NCBI GenBank assembly: GCA_004151065.3
Contig: NWUY0304225525.1
Location: 1-11,071, forward strand
Origin: Larix sibirica
Lineage: Eukaryota > Streptophyta > Pinopsida > Pinales > Pinaceae
Length of the DNA stretch: 11,071 bases
Reading direction: 5' to 3'
Shown here: positions 6,890 to 11,071 of the stretch, piece by piece
Numbering within the stretch: position 1 is the stretch's first letter
Layout: each line of letters begins with the position of its first letter
The notes under the pieces: generated by a model
Seen by the model: only the letters and a program-made list of their open reading frames with translations
What the model was told of the DNA's origin: nothing
Database searches by the model: none
Program-made: the position numbers and the translations under genes

Positions 6890-7370
6890 CTAGAACTGGA
6901 ATTAGAGCTGAATCGCCCGACTCTAAAATGACATATTGGATTGAAACTATACTTAAAAAGGATTGGAACTATACTTAAAACCAAATCGGTTGACCCCAAA
7001 ATCATGAACTTGACTGGAGTCAGACTTAGAACTAAACAGGTTAACCCTTAAATAATGAACTTCCTAGAACCGACATTGAACCAGTTGATCCAAAATAACA
7101 AACCGGTTTGGAACTAGAACCAGAATCAAATTTGTCGACCCCAAATAACAAACTGCATTACATTCCTGGATTTTCTTCGTTATATCTTTTTCTTCTTGTC
7201 CTGAAGATGGATCGCGCACCGCTGATCCAAAACACCTACTGCAATTTTTCTAACACAGTGAATCCGAAAGCTGATACAAACAAATGCATTGGAACCAGTT
7301 AACCCCAAAATCACAAACCAGATTGAAACTAGAACCAAACTGGTTCAGCCCAAATTCATGAATGGAAAAA
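6890..7370. repeat. Degenerate GAACC/GGTTGACCCC minisatellite
   Basis: Loosely repeated units combine (A)CCGGTTGACCCCAAAAT, CATGAAC or CACAAACC, and GGATTGGAACTAGAACC-like blocks. Examples lie near 6983-7030, 7035-7095, 7100-7150 and 7290-7360. Spacing is irregular (about 45-60 bp) and divergence is high. A non-repeat insert occupies about 7152-7288. Confidence 0.6.
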
Positions 7371-7424
7371 ACAGTTGACTAAATAATACAGCAAATATGC
7401 AAAGTTTTCTCATGTAAAAATGAG

Positions 7425-7562
7425 ACTGCAATACATTTCAAAACCAAAATTCACATATATATATATATAAGTTTTCTCATATATAGAGTACGAGCACATG
7501 AAGATGAATATAATAATAATAAAATTACACTGCATTACATTTCTAAACCAAAATTCATCACA
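7425..7562. repeat. Short direct repeats around a TA microsatellite
   Basis: ACTGCAATACATTTCAAAAC at 7425 recurs as ACTGCATTACATTTCTAAAC at 7529. Both continue into CAAAATTCA. Between them lies a TA run near 7453-7470, and GTTTTCTCAT occurs both before and after that run. Confidence 0.8.
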
Positions 7563-8277
7563 TTGAGGCCCTAAATTGCCTCAAGACTCTGAACTTATCA
7601 TACTATAGTGTACATTCAAATCATAACCCAAATCCAAATCCTCCACATGCTGTACATGGGTATGCTCAAGATCCAATACCAATGTTTGTATCATGTGGCA
7701 GTGGAAGCCATTGCACATTACAAGTCCATTATGATACGTCCATCCAAGATGAGGGGGATCATTGAATAGATCAATGCTAGGTTTCAGGGTAGTCATAGGT
7801 TCTTTTTTTAAATTTTCTTTTAGATGGCGCTGCACTGGTATAGAACCGATCAAACTTATCAATTTGTCCCTACTTTATCATAAATGCCCAATTTTCACGG
7901 GCTTAGGTTAGTTTTGATTAGTTCAAGGCAGAATAATTGAAAACTGGAAGTACCTAAAACTAGTTTGAACCGGCCAATTTTGATGTTGTTTGATCAATTT
8001 TGATAACTCTGATTAAACAGTTTGCTTTAATTTTATATATGTTTAATTTATAGCATTCTTGCCATCAAATCAAAGCACCAATCTTACATCATGCTAAACA
8101 CATCAGCATGTTCTACAATTACAGCAAACAGCTATTTTGATAGCGTGTTGAATTCTTTAGCATTTGGGGCAAAGGGGCAACACAGGTTTCAGCCCCAAAT
8201 AGAGAATGCCAATGTCACAGAGATCTAAAACAAATTTCATGCGCAAGTCAGAGACTTGAAACTAATTTTGTATTATT
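7563..8277. other. Intergenic sequence, no supported gene
   Basis: A 93-codon minus-strand open frame (7581-7862) shows no recognised domain, signal peptide or membrane segment, and nothing around it suggests a promoter. A 9-bp inverted repeat ATTTGGGGC (8162-8170) and GCCCCAAAT (8192-8200) could form a small hairpin. Otherwise this is AT-rich sequence. Confidence 0.45.
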
Positions 8278-8341
8278 CAAGATGCACAGGACCATTGTGA
8301 CGAAGAAATCAAGATGCACAGGACCATTGTGATGAAGAGAT
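8278..8341. repeat. Perfectly adjacent 32-bp tandem duplication
   Basis: CAAGATGCACAGGACCATTG starts copies at 8278 and 8310. The 32-base units differ at only two positions near their ends (GACGAAGAAAT against GATGAAGAGAT). Confidence 0.96.
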
Positions 8342-9970
8342 AAGGATTTGATTCATTGTCTTACAATGAAATTATCTCACGTTATATATAATAGGAACAC
8401 TTGAAATACATTATGAACAATGAACACAAGCATGAAAAGTTATGACAATGCATCAAGTGTGCACACCAAAATTTATGTGGGTCAATAAACTAGTGGAGGT
8501 TGTACACATTTTTCACATGATGGACGTTGCCCATTGAACTATAAACCACACCAACTACATTACAAAGAGAATATTATTGCTAAGTTCTTGCCTTTGGGTA
8601 TCTCCCTTGCCCATAATAGTTGGATTTAAATATGGATGCAAATTTAAATATGATTTGGTATGAAGAAATTATGTAACAAAAAAATCAAGTATGACTCCAA
8701 TATGGAAGTATATATCTTATAGATAAAAAATATGGTTGTGTTTCAAAATCTAGTATAATTTCGGCCTTAAGAATGTGCAACAAATAAGAAAAACTAATTT
8801 ATTCCTTGAAAGTTTCGCAATTTAGTTTACATTTAAAAAAACTTAGGGTGTTTTACTAATATTTTTAACTTCCTTGGCTAATTTTTTAGGTTCATGGGTA
8901 TACAAGTATCAAAGACAATATATTATCAATGACAATAAAAAATATATTGACCATATTGTATTTGTATTATACCAAAAATTCATTAAACTTCATACTATTG
9001 CTGAATTTCCATATAACAAAGGTCAATACCATTGAATCTTACTACTATGCCCCTACCAAATCAACAACCTCTTGAATTCCAATGTGCCTTAATGTTCTAC
9101 CAAGTTCATTTTCCATAATTCCCTTTCCACACATGACTTATCCAAAACATTGTTCATAGCACCGTGTTTAATAATATTCCATCAAACATCTAGTTTGTCA
9201 CTTGGGAAATTGCTTCCCTATGCTAGAAATACAAATAGACTTCAATTCTCTTCCATCATGTAAGATGCAACTATGATGGGTTTTACACCAACTTGATTAG
9301 GATGATTTTATTGCAAATTTTAAAGTTATATTACTAGTGAAAATTAGTTGTTATAGCTTTGGCTAGAAAGAGATTTAATATATATAAAAAGAATCTAGAT
9401 AATTTTTGCTTCCCTATTGTGGTCGTGTTGATTAGCTATACTCTTGAGAGCTCATATTTTAGAAGAAGAAAGTTGGTGCATCCACCGACAAAAAGGGTTT
9501 TTGAGGTAAGTATATATGGTTGTTGGTCATGCTTGTCATTTCCCTTGTAATTGGGAAGATTGAGCAATCATTCTCCAATTTGCACAAGGTTGATGAAGCT
9601 TTGAAATGAACATCTTATATCAATGAATTTTTGTACACCCCTTCCCATCTTCGCAATTGAGATGAAAGTGTTCTAAATGATCCCTCAACTGACCCAACAA
9701 CATTTCAATAATGATCACTTCATCCTCAACTTACATTGCATCCATAACATATCAATTCTCACTCTTGCCTCCATGTCCTTTGCACTCGATCCTAAGCTTG
9801 CCTCCACTCTCTTCTTTTGGGATTATGAAACAACTCTTATGGAATCCATTTAAACCTCTCACTCATGTTATATTTCCCATAGAACAGGAGAGACAATGCC
9901 ATTTCCAAATAATGATTGACACATATGGTACATCAACCAAAGCTACAAACCTTGGTCAAGAAGTTCACTA
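8342..9970. other. Long AT-rich stretch, no gene seen
   Basis: Both strands were read. Open frames of 60-90 codons (for example 9359-9550 and 9711-9971 on the plus strand) show no recognisable motifs or splice-linked continuation. The composition suggests decayed transposon sequence, but no reverse transcriptase, integrase, gag or terminal repeats could be identified. Confidence 0.5.
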
Positions 9971-10291
9971 GGGAAGCATTTCGTACAATTCATTTTACAG
10001 TTCCACCCATGCCCATCATGATTTTGTACCAACTCAAGGTACATATCCAGGAAAAAAGTCTACTAGGGAAAGCATTATCCACCACTCAAAAATGACATGA
10101 TTGGTGTGTACCACTTCTATGGAATCATGAATGGAATGGGTGGAACTATGAAGTGGATTCTACATAATGCTTACCCACCATGGTTCTAGGTAGTGCATAC
10201 AAACCATTTCATGGTTCCATAGATTCCATGAAGGGCCTACACACCAATCACAAAATTACCGAGGGGTGGATAATGCTCACCATCCACTAGG
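9971..10291. repeat. Nested inverted-repeat (fold-back) cluster
   Basis: The arm at 10060-10135 (AGCATTATCCACC, TGATTGGTGTGTA, CTATGGAATCATGAATGG) is matched in inverted orientation at about 10203-10291 (TGGTTCCATAGATTCCATGA, TACACACCAATCA, GGGTGGATAATGCT). In addition, 9971-10035 (AAGCATTTCGTACAAT, AGTTCCACCCAT, ATCATGATT) is matched in inverted orientation at about 10120-10176 (AATCATGAATGG, ATGGGTGGAACTATG, ATAATGCTTA). Related segments thus occur at least three times in alternating orientation. Confidence 0.75.
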
Positions 10292-11071
10292 TTATAACCT
10301 CAAACATACCCAATACCCACCTCCCTATGAACTTCATGTAAGCATAGATTGTTTTTCACTAGAAGTTCTCTTTAACATAACATCATAAACATGATGGAAC
10401 TATATACACTTTGTATGAATATCATCAAGAGAATCATGTTCCATTGGTGAATTCCCCACCATCTCTCCATCAAATACTATGGTCTTTGATCACTAGCCAC
10501 ACCATCTAAACTATGAGTCCAACAACCCAATCAATTTGGGCATAGTCATCCTCAAACATCACATTATACATGATATCATCCTTAGGTGCCAACTCAATAA
10601 TTGATGGAATTGATGCTCATATGTTTGGTGTTGAATCCTCATTAATAAGCACCCTTCCCCTTGATCTGAGTTATGTTGAGAATAAATGAAAAGTAATATT
10701 AACACATCAAAGTTACACAAAGATATAGCAAAAGCCAAATTTTGTCACATAAAGAATGGTGAAAAACATTGTACATATTGCAACGGATAGAATGGTGGTA
10801 GATATTTTGAGAAGGGATGTGATCTAGATGGGTATCAGTGGCCACCTACCTATTCCACTTGCTCAAAACATTTTTTTCAATTTGGCAGTTTTTACAATTT
10901 TTCGAACTCGAAACTTCAGGATTTGTTTTGAGGCTTTAAACGACGTTTTTTGGAGATGCAGCAGTCCATTCATAGTTGAAAATAGGTATGGATGTCCAAA
11001 ATGTGTTCTTACCAGCTATACCTTTCCAATGAGCTACCGAACACCCTAAATGGAGATCGTATGCAAAATTT
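10292..11071. other. AT-rich terminal stretch, no gene seen
   Basis: No supported gene. The last 150 bases (for example AATGGAGATCGTATGCAAAA at the end) have the feel of dispersed plant repeat sequence such as an LTR fragment. No TG...CA ends or primer-binding site could be established, and the window stops here. Confidence 0.4.

Noticed and set aside
7581-7862. 93-codon minus-strand open frame
   Set aside because: No recognisable domain, no supporting promoter, splice or homology signal; it lies among repeats. A length of 93 codons is compatible with chance in 11 kb.
9711-9971. 86-codon plus-strand open frame that might be part of a retrotransposon
   Set aside because: No gag, protease, RT or integrase motif on either strand, and no terminal repeats around it.
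10828-10845. GGGTATCAGTGGCC resembling a tRNA-Met primer-binding site
   Set aside because: It departs from TGGTATCAGAGC at key positions, and no LTR end (CA) lies directly before it.
1-11071. CRISPR arrays, tRNA or rRNA genes, bacterial operons
   Set aside because: No regularly spaced short repeats with unique spacers, no cloverleaf or rRNA signatures; the gene has spliceosomal introns, so the window is eukaryotic.

Overview
The window looks like nuclear DNA of a seed plant, most probably a conifer. It is AT-rich. It holds one intron-containing plant transcription-factor gene, and the other roughly three quarters are decayed repeats with no intact gene. The conifer call rests mainly on a remnant of a Penelope-like retroelement (PLE) with a GIY-YIG endonuclease. 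Among land plants, such elements are best known from conifers (the Dryad type). It is an inference, not proof.

Gene (about 440-4110, + strand). Positions 1258-3782 can be assembled into a six-exon coding sequence of 465 codons plus stop. Every junction uses GT-AG and keeps frame. The protein is a MYB-CC (GARP/G2-like) transcription factor. It has a single-repeat MYB domain, then a LHEQLE coiled coil, then a long tail ending in ELDLNGFGWSR. That ending and the stretch after the coiled coil are closest to Arabidopsis MYR1/MYR2 in the PHL group. Upstream lie an AT-rich repeat block (4-373), a TATA-like box near 440 and a 50-bp tandem duplication. A long or intron-containing 5' leader is possible. 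Intron 4 carries a short SINE-like insertion with imperfect target-site duplications. A canonical AATAAA lies at 4105.

Repeats (4110-11071). In order these are: a three-copy ~100-bp tandem array (4586-4853); a ~120-bp direct duplication (5197-5445); the PLE remnant on the minus strand (5766-6638), with C-terminal endonuclease sequence and an unusual nested amplification of the GIY-to-YIG segment; a degenerate GAACC-rich minisatellite (about 6890-7370); short direct repeats and a TA microsatellite (7425-7560); a 32-bp tandem duplication (8278-8341); and a nested inverted-repeat cluster (about 9971-10291). The stretches between, including the final 780 bases, show no gene I can support.

The most notable observations are the PLE remnant with its internal amplification, and alternative-splicing potential in the MYB-CC gene: a NAGNAG acceptor inside the coiled coil and a competing frame-breaking acceptor at exon 5. 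I saw no sign of a new multi-gene system.
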